A DNA stretch of 14,358 nt from JAYRGC01 sp041908065 (lineage in GTDB: Bacteria; Pseudomonadota; Alphaproteobacteria; UBA9219): positions 1 to 14,358 of the forward strand of contig JAYRGC010000008.1 in the NCBI GenBank assembly GCA_041908065.1, given 5' to 3'. Below the pieces are notes generated by a model that was not told the DNA's origin, made no database searches, and was given only the letters and a program-made list of their open reading frames with translations. Below are positions 1 through 6,744 of this stretch, piece after piece; position 1 is the stretch's first letter, and the number at the start of each line of letters is the position of its first letter. A program made the translations under genes and the position numbers.

Positions 1-40
1 CGGCCTTTGGCCGTAACTTCACATAACGGCCTTTGGCCGT
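1..40. repeat. Pair of 15-base dyads, 26 bases apart (left copy)
   Basis: Two copies of the palindrome ACGGCCTTTGGCCGT lie at 1-14 (first base cut by the window edge) and 26-40, with a 26-base repeat period. Each arm is six bases around TTT. The same pair occurs in inverted orientation at 3009-3049; over the 40 aligned bases 36 agree, and all four differences fall in the spacer. It lies beyond the tldD stop codon. It could be an extragenic palindromic repeat or a paired operator; nothing here decides which. Confidence 0.75.
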
Positions 41-53
41 AACATGGTGGATA

Positions 54-75
54 ACAGCTGTTATGCAAGAGATCT
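54..75 (+). repeat. Short repeat downstream of tldD (motif GCTGTTATGCAAGA)
   Basis: A 22-base stretch that agrees at 20 of 22 positions with 4197-4218 at the 3' end of sppA, in the same orientation. A shorter core also recurs after ftsY at 10116-10129 and, more weakly, at 14264-14277. It sits 14 bases beyond the tldD stop codon. I infer a dispersed 3'-end repeat or a remnant of an insertion-sequence end; no transposase is nearby. Confidence 0.5.
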
Positions 76-89
76 TGTGTGGATCCGCT

Positions 90-1535
90 CTAAGACATTC
101 CGCCCACGGTCATGCCGTCAAGCCTTAGGGTTGGTTGGCCTACGCCTACCGGCACGCTTTGGCCGTTCTTGCCGCAGGTGCCGACGCCGCCGTCCAAGGC
201 GCAGTCGTCGCCCACCATGCTGATGCGCTTCAACGCCTCGAAACCCGTGCCGACCAAAGACGCTCCCTTGAGAGGTCGTCCCAGTTTGCCGTTTTCGATT
301 TCATAGGCCTCGGTGGCCGAAAACACGAATTTGCCCGAGGTGATGTCCACCTGTCCGCCCCCGAAGTCGGCGGCGAAGATGCCTTTTTTCACCGAAGCTA
401 TTATTTCTTCGCGGCTGTGTTGTCCCGAACGCATGATGGTGTTGGTCATGCGGGGATAGGGTTGGCAGGCGAAACTTTCGCGCCGCCCGTTTCCTGTAGG
501 TTTGTTTCCGGTCAGTCTGGCGTTCATGCGATCCTGCATATATCCGACCAACACTCCGTCTTCGATCAAGGTAGTGCATTGCGAAGGGGTTCCTTCGTCG
601 TCCATGGTGATCGAGCCGCGCCGCCCTTCCATCGTGCCGTCGTCGACGACGGTGATGCCTTTGGCCGCTATGCGTTGTCCCATCAATCCCGAGAACGCCG
701 AAGTGCCTTTGCGATTGAAATCGCCTTCCAGCCCGTGGCCGATGGCTTCGTGGAGCATGACGGCAGGCCAGCCCGATCCCAGCACCACCGTCATTTCTCC
801 GGCGGGCGAATCCACCGCGTCCAGATTAAGGACGGCCTTGCGTAAAGCCTCGTCGGCTATCTTGCGCCATTCCGAGGGGGCGAAGCATCTGTCGTATTCC
901 ATGCGTCCGCCGAATCCGGTGGATCCAGCCTCCATGCGGCCATTGCGTTCGGCCACCACTGATACGTTTAGCCGTACCAGAGGCTTTATGTCCGCGCCGC
1001 GCCAGCCGCCGCTTCGGATCACCTGCATGGCCTGCCAGCTTCCGGCCAACGACACGCTGACCTGTCTGATATGGGGGCTTAAGGCGCGGACGTAGGCGTC
1101 TATTTCCTGCAAAAGCGCGATTTTTTCCTCGAACTTGCGCCCCAGCACAGGGTTGGAATCGTCGTACAGTCGGCGATTGGTTCCCATGGGCGGCAGCGAC
1201 ATATCGCCGGAATGCCCCCCGTTTACCGCCCGCACTACTGCGGCGGCGCGGCGGACGGAGGCTTCGTCGAGGTTGACCGAATGGGCGTAACCGACCGTCT
1301 CGCCTACCACCGAGCGCAGACCGAAGCCGTGGCTCGCGTCGAAACTCGCGCTGCGGAGCTTGCCGTCGTCCCAGACCAAACTTTCGGACTGGCGGCTTTC
1401 TAAAAACAGCTCGCCGTCGTCCGCGCCTATGAGCGCGTCGGATACGGCGTTTTCCGTGGCCGCTCTGTCCATGCCGGTATTCGCGAAAAACAGCTCGTCC
1501 GTCTGCGCCAGAGAGGATATGGCTTTGGAGTTCAT
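90..1535 (-). CDS. tldD: TldD metalloprotease subunit (TldD/PmbA family)
   Basis: 481 residues, the usual length of TldD. With TldE (PmbA) it forms a cytoplasmic zinc metalloprotease that, in Escherichia coli, processes microcin B17 precursor and degrades small unfolded peptides such as CcdA. The HExxxH motif is seen as H262-E263-A-I-G-H267, and the third metal ligand is expected at C454 in the GTCGK motif near the C-terminus. The C-terminal signature PVGVGQPTLRLDGMTVGG is typical of the family. The ATG start lies 24 bases after the ABC ATPase stop, so the gene is probably the last of that operon. Its Shine-Dalgarno sequence is weak. The partner gene tldE is not in the window, which is common because the two are often unlinked. 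The stop is TAG. Confidence 0.96.
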   Translation of the reverse strand: MNSKAISSLAQTDELFFANTGMDRAATENAVSDALIGADDGELFLESRQSESLVWDDGKLRSASFDASHGFGLRSVVGETVGYAHSVNLDEASVRRAAAVVRAVNGGHSGDMSLPPMGTNRRLYDDSNPVLGRKFEEKIALLQEIDAYVRALSPHIRQVSVSLAGSWQAMQVIRSGGWRGADIKPLVRLNVSVVAERNGRMEAGSTGFGGRMEYDRCFAPSEWRKIADEALRKAVLNLDAVDSPAGEMTVVLGSGWPAVMLHEAIGHGLEGDFNRKGTSAFSGLMGQRIAAKGITVVDDGTMEGRRGSITMDDEGTPSQCTTLIEDGVLVGYMQDRMNARLTGNKPTGNGRRESFACQPYPRMTNTIMRSGQHSREEIIASVKKGIFAADFGGGQVDITSGKFVFSATEAYEIENGKLGRPLKGASLVGTGFEALKRISMVGDDCALDGGVGTCGKNGQSVPVGVGQPTLRLDGMTVGGMS

Positions 1536-1559
1536 GTGATTGCCCTGCGTTGCGTTTGT

Positions 1560-2297
1560 TCAGCTCGCCGCCGCTATCACCGACAGGAATTGATAAAGCC
1601 TCTCGCTCTGCGGATTTCTGAGTATATCAGGGCTTCCGGATTCGCAAACCGTTCCGTCCTCCATGAATACGACTTGATCCGCGGCGTGGCGGGCGAAGCC
1701 CAAAAGATGGGTAATTATGAAGATGCCGATGTTTTGCCCGCGAAGTTGCTTCAAGTAACCTAATATCTTGGCGATCTGCTCCACGTCCAACGCCGACGTT
1801 ATTTCATCAAGCAGCAGATAGCGGGGGTTTAGCATCAACGCCCGCGCCAAAGCCACGCGCTGGCGTTGGCCGAGCGAGGCTTCGTTAGGATAGCGGTCGA
1901 TGAAGCCGCCCATATCGAAGGCTTCGATCAACTCTCCCAGACGGTCGTTTACCTTGCCGTCTTCGCCGCGCAACCGCACCGGCAACATGGCGTTTTCGCG
2001 CAACGTCAGATGCGGCCACAGGAAAAGCTGCTGGAACACGGCTGTAAGTTGCGGCCACGGCGGGTTGACCATCTTTCCCTCCGGCCACGGGCAGGGAAAA
2101 AGGCGGTCGTCCACCGCTATCGCGCCTGATTGCGGTTGTTCCAACAACGCCAGACAGCGCAGCAGGGTGGTTTTGCCGGTTCCGCTGGGGCCTATGAGCA
2201 CAGTGACTTCTCCGGCTTTCACGCTCAGGTTCACGTCCTGCAAAATCTTGCGGCCGCCGTCGTATTCGAAACTTATGTTGCGCGCTTCGAGTGCCAT
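1560..2297 (-). CDS. Polar amino-acid type ABC transporter, ATP-binding protein
   Basis: 245 residues, typical for a GlnQ/HisP-like ATPase that powers uptake of amino acids or related solutes at the cytoplasmic face of the inner membrane. Walker A is GPSGTGKTT at residues 36-44. The Q-loop lies in AVFQQLFLWPH, Walker B with catalytic Glu in YLLLDEITSALD, and the switch His in IIITHLLGFA-like sequence near residue 200. The signature motif is unusual: where LSGGQ is expected the sequence reads ASLGQ (NEASLGQRQRVALARAL), keeping Ser, Gly and Gln. All other catalytic motifs are intact, so I expect an active enzyme. The ATG follows the permease stop by three bases and its ribosome-binding site (GAGAGATAG) lies inside the end of the permease gene, indicating coupled translation. 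Confidence 0.93.
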   Translation of the reverse strand: MALEARNISFEYDGGRKILQDVNLSVKAGEVTVLIGPSGTGKTTLLRCLALLEQPQSGAIAVDDRLFPCPWPEGKMVNPPWPQLTAVFQQLFLWPHLTLRENAMLPVRLRGEDGKVNDRLGELIEAFDMGGFIDRYPNEASLGQRQRVALARALMLNPRYLLLDEITSALDVEQIAKILGYLKQLRGQNIGIFIITHLLGFARHAADQVVFMEDGTVCESGSPDILRNPQSERLYQFLSVIAAAS

Positions 2298-2300
2298 GGC

Positions 2301-2966
2301 CTATCTCTCGGACAAATCGCGGGTGTAGCGTTTCTTCATCCATGCCGCCGCCAGATTGATAGGCAGGCACACCGCGAGGAAAAACATCGCCAAGGCGGTA
2401 TAGATCTCGACTGGCCTATAGATCGAGCTGTTGATGCGCTGCGCCACGCGGAAAATTTCCTCGACCGAGATGAGGCTGGCGAACAGCGAGGCGTGCAACA
2501 TGGCCACTTGTATCAGCATCAGTCCGGGCAAGATCTGGCGGAACAGTATCGGCAGCTGGATATGCCGGACTATCTCCGCCGACGACATTCCGCACACGCG
2601 ACCGGCGACAATGTATTGCTTGGGAAAATCAGATATGGCGGCGCGCACGCATTCGCCGACGCTGAACACGTTGATCAGGGAAAGGGCGAAGGACGCGGTG
2701 TAAAAAGGATCGATGACCACATCGAACACCGATTGCGCCGGATAATGCAGCCAAAACAGGACGACCAGGGCCGGAATGGCCGAGAATGCGAAAGCCACCG
2801 ATTGAGTGAGGCGTCCCAGCCCTTTACGATAATTGGCTGACAGCACGCCCAACAATGTTCCCAAAACCAATCCCGAGATCCATATCACGGCGCAAAGCTG
2901 CAACGTGATCGCTAATCCGTCCAAAAACGCCGCGTAATAGTTGATGAGAATGTCGAATACGGACAT
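2301..2966 (-). CDS. Polar amino-acid type ABC transporter, permease
   Basis: 221 residues of mostly hydrophobic sequence with about five membrane segments, matching the HisM/GlnP permease family. The cytoplasmic EAA loop that contacts the ATPase is recognisable around residues 105-135 (GECVRAAISDF then VAGRVCGMSSAEIVRHIQLP). Only one permease gene is present, so the channel is probably a homodimer. The ATG at 2966 is supported by AAGGAA five bases upstream. The gene is three bases from the ATPase gene. It is separated from the binding-protein gene by 226 bases of repeats, which probably leaves one transcript but may alter the ratio of binding protein to membrane parts. The substrate cannot be read from the sequence. 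Confidence 0.92.
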   Translation of the reverse strand: MSVFDILINYYAAFLDGLAITLQLCAVIWISGLVLGTLLGVLSANYRKGLGRLTQSVAFAFSAIPALVVLFWLHYPAQSVFDVVIDPFYTASFALSLINVFSVGECVRAAISDFPKQYIVAGRVCGMSSAEIVRHIQLPILFRQILPGLMLIQVAMLHASLFASLISVEEIFRVAQRINSSIYRPVEIYTALAMFFLAVCLPINLAAAWMKKRYTRDLSER

Positions 2967-3008
2967 TAGGATTCCTTATCTCAAACAAGCATCGTCACAG
3001 CAAGTTAT

Positions 3009-3049
3009 ACGGCCAAAGGCCGTCATGTTAGTTTACGGCCAAAGGCCGT
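3009..3049. repeat. Pair of 15-base dyads, 26 bases apart (right copy)
   Basis: Perfect palindromes ACGGCCAAAGGCCGT lie at 3009-3023 and 3035-3049, separated by an 11-base spacer. The arrangement is the reverse complement of the pair at the left end of the window, with the same 26-base period. It lies between the permease and binding-protein genes and its last bases run directly into the GTCATTGCGAG palindrome at 3048. Function is unknown: a mobile extragenic palindrome or a paired protein-binding site are both possible. Confidence 0.8.
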
Positions 3050-3152
3050 CATTGCGAGGGGATTCAGCCCCGAAGCAATCCATTGTCGCGGCAATCCGCG
3101 AGCGTAACTGCGCTGGATTGCTTCGCATCGCAAGGGCGACGCTCGCAATGAC
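3048..3152. repeat. Palindromic GTCATTGCGAG element (complete copy)
   Basis: A 105-base inverted repeat. Outer ends are GTCATTGCGAG at 3048-3058 and its complement CTCGCAATGAC at 3142-3152; inner ends are CGAAGCAATCCA at 3071-3082 and TGGATTGCTTCG at 3114-3125. Between outer and inner ends each half has its own small hairpin (GGGG/CCCC on the left; a seven-pair stem with one G-T pair on the right). A third half-element is at 14307. I recall elements of this type in many bacterial genomes, including Rickettsiales, but that is memory and not a search. It has no coding capacity. Transcribed, it would fold strongly between the binding-protein and permease genes. Confidence 0.85.
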
Positions 3153-3192
3153 TCCACACTTTCGTTCGTGTATTTCACAACGACGGCCATTT

Positions 3193-4080
3193 TTATCTAA
3201 TGACAGGCCGCGAGGATTCGCCCCATGGCTGCGCCGGATAGAAAAACTGGTCAGGCATGGTGGTGTACTTGTCCATTATGCGTTGCAACGAGCCGCTGGC
3301 TTGCATGGCGCGGATGGTGGTGTTCAACATGCTTTTCAGTTTTTCTTCGCCGATGCCGACGCTAAGGCCGCCTGCCTGCATGTATAGAGATGGTCCGACG
3401 ACCCGCTTTAATTTGCCCGGGTTGTTGACCAGAAACCGCTCCGCGCTGGTCGGTTCCGTCATCGTCAAATCGGCCTTGCCTGCTGCCAATTCCATCAAGA
3501 CTTGGGATATGTCCGAAAGATTGGGCAATGAAACATGCGCCGCCTTGGGAAAGCGTTCGGCCTTGATGGTTTGGGAAAATTCCCCTTCCAGATAGACGAC
3601 TTTTACCTTGGGATCGTTGGCGCGCTCATAGTTGTTGTCAAATCTCGTGTCGCCGTTGCGAACGTACATGTAATACGGATAGAACACGACCGGAACAGTG
3701 AATTCGTTGACGCGGGCTCGTCCGGCGGTTTGGTTGAACGGCATGCACATCACGTCATATCGGCCTGTGTTCAACCCGTCGAAGGCGTTGGCGAAACCGA
3801 CCTCCTCGGTCCATTCCAGTTTCAGCGACAAATGTCGGGCGATTTCCTCCATCATGTCGAAATACATTCCCGACATTTCCTTGGTGTTCAGGTCGCGTTC
3901 CAAAAACCTAGGGTAAAGGATATAGCCGCACTTTAGAACTCCGGTACGCATTACCCTGTCATAGGCGGATTCCTTGGCCTGTGCGGATTCCCCGCCGCCG
4001 TTGCGGGGAGAAAGCCACGAAACCCCCAAGGCCACCGCCGCGCTTATCAACGCTATGATCAGAATCTGCGCTATTTTCAT
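3193..4080 (-). CDS. ABC transporter substrate-binding protein (SBP family 3)
   Basis: 295 residues. The N-terminus has a positive start and a hydrophobic stretch (MKIAQILIIALISAAVALGV), so the protein is exported; cleavage near AQA at about residue 35 is possible, or it stays as a membrane anchor. The rest fits a type 2 periplasmic binding fold of the amino-acid class: VLKCGYILYPRFL, then the GMYFDMMEEIARHLSLKLEW segment, then DGLNTGRYDVMCMPFNQTAGRA, where an Asp and Arg typically hold the amino-acid backbone. The ATG at 4080 is chosen over one at 4119 because it begins the signal sequence and has AAGGGA eight bases upstream. It is first in the transporter gene order. The ligand is not predictable; a cationic, polar or atypical amino acid are all possible. 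Confidence 0.9.
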   Translation of the reverse strand: MKIAQILIIALISAAVALGVSWLSPRNGGGESAQAKESAYDRVMRTGVLKCGYILYPRFLERDLNTKEMSGMYFDMMEEIARHLSLKLEWTEEVGFANAFDGLNTGRYDVMCMPFNQTAGRARVNEFTVPVVFYPYYMYVRNGDTRFDNNYERANDPKVKVVYLEGEFSQTIKAERFPKAAHVSLPNLSDISQVLMELAAGKADLTMTEPTSAERFLVNNPGKLKRVVGPSLYMQAGGLSVGIGEEKLKSMLNTTIRAMQASGSLQRIMDKYTTMPDQFFYPAQPWGESSRPVIR

Positions 4081-4117
4081 TGCCCTATCCCTTGTCAGAT
4101 GTGGGTTTATTCCGTTC

Positions 4118-4146
4118 ATATTGCATCACGGTCTGCAGGGTGTCAA
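4118..4146 (-). promoter_or_regulatory. Candidate sigma-70-type promoter of the ABC-tldD operon
   Basis: Reading leftward, a perfect TTGACA lies at 4146-4141. After a 17-base spacer comes CAATAT (4123-4118), preceded by TG; with one more base of spacer it reads TG-C-AATATG, an extended -10 arrangement. The -10 hexamer alone is a poor match. The TTGACA is inside a small dyad (GGGT, loop, ACCC). The predicted start of transcription is about 30 bases upstream of the binding-protein ATG. Confidence 0.35.
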
Positions 4147-4196
4147 AACCCAAGGCGTTGGCTCGCAGACAGCCTTTGGATGTGTCTTCTCAAATG

Positions 4197-4218
4197 ACAG
4201 CGGTTATGCAAGAGGTCT
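4197..4218 (+). repeat. Short repeat at the sppA 3' end (motif GCGGTTATGCAAGA)
   Basis: Agrees at 20 of 22 positions with 54-75 and has the same orientation. It overlaps the first two bases of the sppA stop codon region (TAG at 4219-4217). Together the two copies bracket the whole ABC-tldD block. The right end, GGTCTAG, includes a CTAG that some insertion sequences target; I saw no transposase and no matching inverted partner. Confidence 0.5.
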
Positions 4219-6058
4219 AGTATCCATACCCCAAAAACGGAAGGCGGGCGGAAACCGCGCCTCCGTCCGCCGCCTCCATCAACGCGCCGAGATTTGATTG
4301 TTTGGCCGCAGCCTTCAATGCGCCCAAGAAAGACAGGGCGTCGCCCAGATCTACCCCGCCCTTCCAAAACCGTTTTATCAACTCCTCGACGAATTGCTCC
4401 GGCGTCTGGGGAGGCGGGATCTGGCGCAGGGTTACGGAGTCGACGGATTCAAGCCCTGCCCGCTTTTTGGCCTCCTCTTTGGCCGCCTCTATCGCCGCGC
4501 TCAAACCGCCAAGCTCGTCCACCAACCCAACAGACACTGCCTGTTCGCCAGTCCACACCCGTCCCTTGGCCACGGCGGGAATTTTATCCTTGGGTATGTT
4601 CCGCGCCACGGAAACGCCATCGGTGAACGCCCCATAGGTGTAATCCAGCATCGCGTTCATCCTCTCGAGATCGTGGCCGGAAAACGGGGTAAGCGAGGAC
4701 ATCATGCGGTAATTTTCTCCGGCGGCGACGCTGTCCCATTTCACGCCGAGCTTGTTCCACAATCCGCCAGCGACGAATTTTCCCGCCACCACGCCGATGG
4801 ATCCGGTGATGGTCGCCGGATCCGCGATTATCCTGTCGGCGTCCATAGAGATCCAGTATCCGCCGGAGGCCGCCACTCCGCCCATCGACACGAAGACCGG
4901 CTTTCCGGCTTTCTTAGCCCTTATCAAGGCGCGGCGAATGGTTTCCGAGGCCGAAGGAGATCCGCCCGGGCTGTCGACGCGGAAAACTATGGCTTTGACA
5001 TCGTCGCTGTCGGCGGCGATTGCGAAAGCCTCGGTCAACTTTCGATGATCCATCACGTTGTCGCCGGAGATTCCCGAGGGACCGCCTTCCGGTTCGTCGA
5101 CGATGACTCCGGTTCCGTATATCAAGGCGATGGAGGCTTTGTTTTCCTTCTTCTCCAACTGGGGCAAAGACAAATACTGCGAAGGCGCGATCCGCGACGG
5201 AAATCCGGCGTGTTCTTTCTCGCCGGACGGTTGCGAAGCCAACAAATTCGCCAGCCCCAGCATCTCGTCTTCGTGGCCGATGCGATCGATCAGATTCTTG
5301 GATAACGCCTCGTCCGCCGTATAGGGGCCTTTGCTTATCAACTGGCCGGCCATTTCGGGCGTTATGTCCAGCCCTCGGGCGATCCCGATTTTCCGCTGCG
5401 CCGCCAAACTTTTCAGCATCCCCTCCATATTATCCCGCACCGGAGGCGAAAATCCGTCGCGAGACACGTTTTCCATCACCGACTTGTATTCTTCGCGGCG
5501 CAGAAAGTTCCCGCTTACGCCGATTTTCTCCAAGGCCGTCTTGGCGAACGGAGTTTCTATCCCCATATCCGACAATCCGACCACTCCTATCGGCTGAAGC
5601 CAGATGTTCTCGAACGCCGAGGCCAGATAGTAAGCCCCCGCCCCGCGCCCGAAATCGCCGTAATTGGCGGCGAAAACGTAGGTGAATTTTCCGGATTCGC
5701 GGAATTTCAATATCGCGTCGCGGATTTCCTGAGCCTGCGCCATATTGGGCGACGAAGATCCTATCAAAGCCACTATGCCCTTGACGCGAGGATCGTCCTT
5801 GGCGCGGTTAATGGAAGAAACGACGTCCAAAAGCCTGATCTCGCGCTCGTTCGAAACCAGCCTTTGAATATCGACATGGAATTGGGATCCCTCCTCGACC
5901 ACTTTTTGGCTGAAATCCAGATCTAAAACCATGCTGTCGGGAGCCGATGCTTCCCCGTTCACGCTTTCTTCCAACCACCACCACGAAAAAGCCCCCAACA
6001 AGGCCAACGCCAGCGTCAATACGCCTATTGCCGCCATGACGCGTTCTATAAATTTCAT
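4217..6058 (-). CDS. sppA: Signal peptide peptidase SppA, 67K two-domain type
   Basis: 613 residues, close to the 618 of Escherichia coli SppA, an inner-membrane serine protease (family S49) that degrades released signal peptides in the periplasm. Residues 7-29 are a membrane anchor. Two tandem S49 domains follow. The general-base Lys is K192 (EEYKSVME) in the first domain, and the nucleophile Ser is S398 (GGVAASGGYW) in the second, the split arrangement of the 67K type. FRVDSPGGSPSASE at about 359-372 and ATITGSIGVVAGKF near 415-427 are typical of the family. The ATG at 6058 has AAGGGA six bases upstream. It stands alone on this strand, divergent from the prepilin-peptidase gene, with its stop 137 bases before the next leftward gene. 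Many Alphaproteobacteria instead carry the short single-domain form, from general knowledge. Confidence 0.96.
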   Translation of the reverse strand: MKFIERVMAAIGVLTLALALLGAFSWWWLEESVNGEASAPDSMVLDLDFSQKVVEEGSQFHVDIQRLVSNEREIRLLDVVSSINRAKDDPRVKGIVALIGSSSPNMAQAQEIRDAILKFRESGKFTYVFAANYGDFGRGAGAYYLASAFENIWLQPIGVVGLSDMGIETPFAKTALEKIGVSGNFLRREEYKSVMENVSRDGFSPPVRDNMEGMLKSLAAQRKIGIARGLDITPEMAGQLISKGPYTADEALSKNLIDRIGHEDEMLGLANLLASQPSGEKEHAGFPSRIAPSQYLSLPQLEKKENKASIALIYGTGVIVDEPEGGPSGISGDNVMDHRKLTEAFAIAADSDDVKAIVFRVDSPGGSPSASETIRRALIRAKKAGKPVFVSMGGVAASGGYWISMDADRIIADPATITGSIGVVAGKFVAGGLWNKLGVKWDSVAAGENYRMMSSLTPFSGHDLERMNAMLDYTYGAFTDGVSVARNIPKDKIPAVAKGRVWTGEQAVSVGLVDELGGLSAAIEAAKEEAKKRAGLESVDSVTLRQIPPPQTPEQFVEELIKRFWKGGVDLGDALSFLGALKAAAKQSNLGALMEAADGGAVSARLPFLGYGY

Positions 6059-6165
6059 CGCCGATCCCTTTTTCAGATTACCGGATTTTTATCCATAATC
6101 CCTGTTGCCGAAGATACGTGATATGATAGCCTTTTGTTCCCGCCTCCGCAAAAGGACATCCGTCC
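6059..6165. promoter_or_regulatory. Divergent intergenic region of sppA and the prepilin-peptidase gene
   Basis: The 107 bases between the two divergent starts must hold both promoters. For the rightward genes, TATGAT at 6122-6127 is a good -10 hexamer, 39 bases before the ATG, but no convincing -35 lies at the usual spacing. AAGGA about nine bases before 6166 is the ribosome-binding site. For sppA only the Shine-Dalgarno sequence is clear. No strong operator dyad is visible. Confidence 0.3.
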
Positions 6166-6705
6166 ATGATCGACTTTGACTATTCGTTCCTCGTCAACCT
6201 GCTTTCTCCGGCGTCTCTCCCGCAAAGCGCGTGGTGGGTTTCTTTGGCCACGCTTTTGATACTGGGGGCGTCGGCGTTGGTGGACGCCAAATCAGGCCGA
6301 GTGCCGGACGTATACACGCTCACCGGAATACTTTTGGTTACGGCGGTGCACGGCATATACATGGGATGGGAGGAAGCGTCCAACCAGCTTCTGATCGCCA
6401 TTTCCTTGGTTTTGGCGTTATGGCTGCTGAACGAAGGGTTCTATAAACTGTTCAAGCGCGATTCCTTGGGCATGGGCGACGCCAAATGGTCGGCCTTGGC
6501 GGCGGTGACTTTCGGGGTCAAGGCGGTTTTCTTCGCTTGGATAATCGCCGCGTGGTTCGCTCTGTTGTGGCTTATGGGCAGGAAAATAGCGGCGGCGGTA
6601 TCAAAAAATAAGATCAAAAAAGACTACGTCCACTTCGCCCCTTTCCTGTTTTTAGGGCTGATTTCGGCGTTATTGATAATGCCTTATGCAAAGAATATAT
6701 TGTGA
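6166..6705 (+). CDS. A24-family prepilin peptidase (CpaA/TadV-like)
   Basis: 179 residues with several membrane segments and no N-terminal methyltransferase domain, the short form seen in tad/cpa pilus systems. Members are inner-membrane aspartyl peptidases that cut the leader of type IV prepilins and pseudopilins. The two catalytic Asp residues are visible: D40 in LVDAKSGRVPD and D105 in the GMGDAK motif. A closing segment HFAPFLFLGLIS is also typical. The start at 6166 has AAGGA nine bases upstream. It is first in a rightward gene run, 39 bases before rnd. No pilin, secretion ATPase or other pilus gene is in the window, so its substrates lie elsewhere. Confidence 0.88.
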   Translation: MIDFDYSFLVNLLSPASLPQSAWWVSLATLLILGASALVDAKSGRVPDVYTLTGILLVTAVHGIYMGWEEASNQLLIAISLVLALWLLNEGFYKLFKRDSLGMGDAKWSALAAVTFGVKAVFFAWIIAAWFALLWLMGRKIAAAVSKNKIKKDYVHFAPFLFLGLISALLIMPYAKNIL

Positions 6706-6744
6706 CGGCTTTAAAATTAACGAGTCTGAAGATTGAACTGAAAA

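Noticed and set aside
1..43. CRISPR-like spaced repeats
   Set aside because: Only two 15-base palindromes with an 11-base spacer that is partly shared with the other copy; no array and no cas genes.
656..672. GCCTTTGGCCGC resembling the dyad repeat
   Set aside because: It is inside tldD coding sequence, the palindrome is incomplete, and it has no partner at 26 bases.
135..845. Open frame of 236 codons on the plus strand opposite tldD
   Set aside because: tldD on the other strand is complete with its metal-site motifs; the opposite frame has no family features and is a by-product of codon usage.
4298..5305. Open frame of 335 codons opposite sppA
   Set aside because: The sppA product has both catalytic residues and full length; the opposite frame is rich in Arg and His with no recognisable domain.
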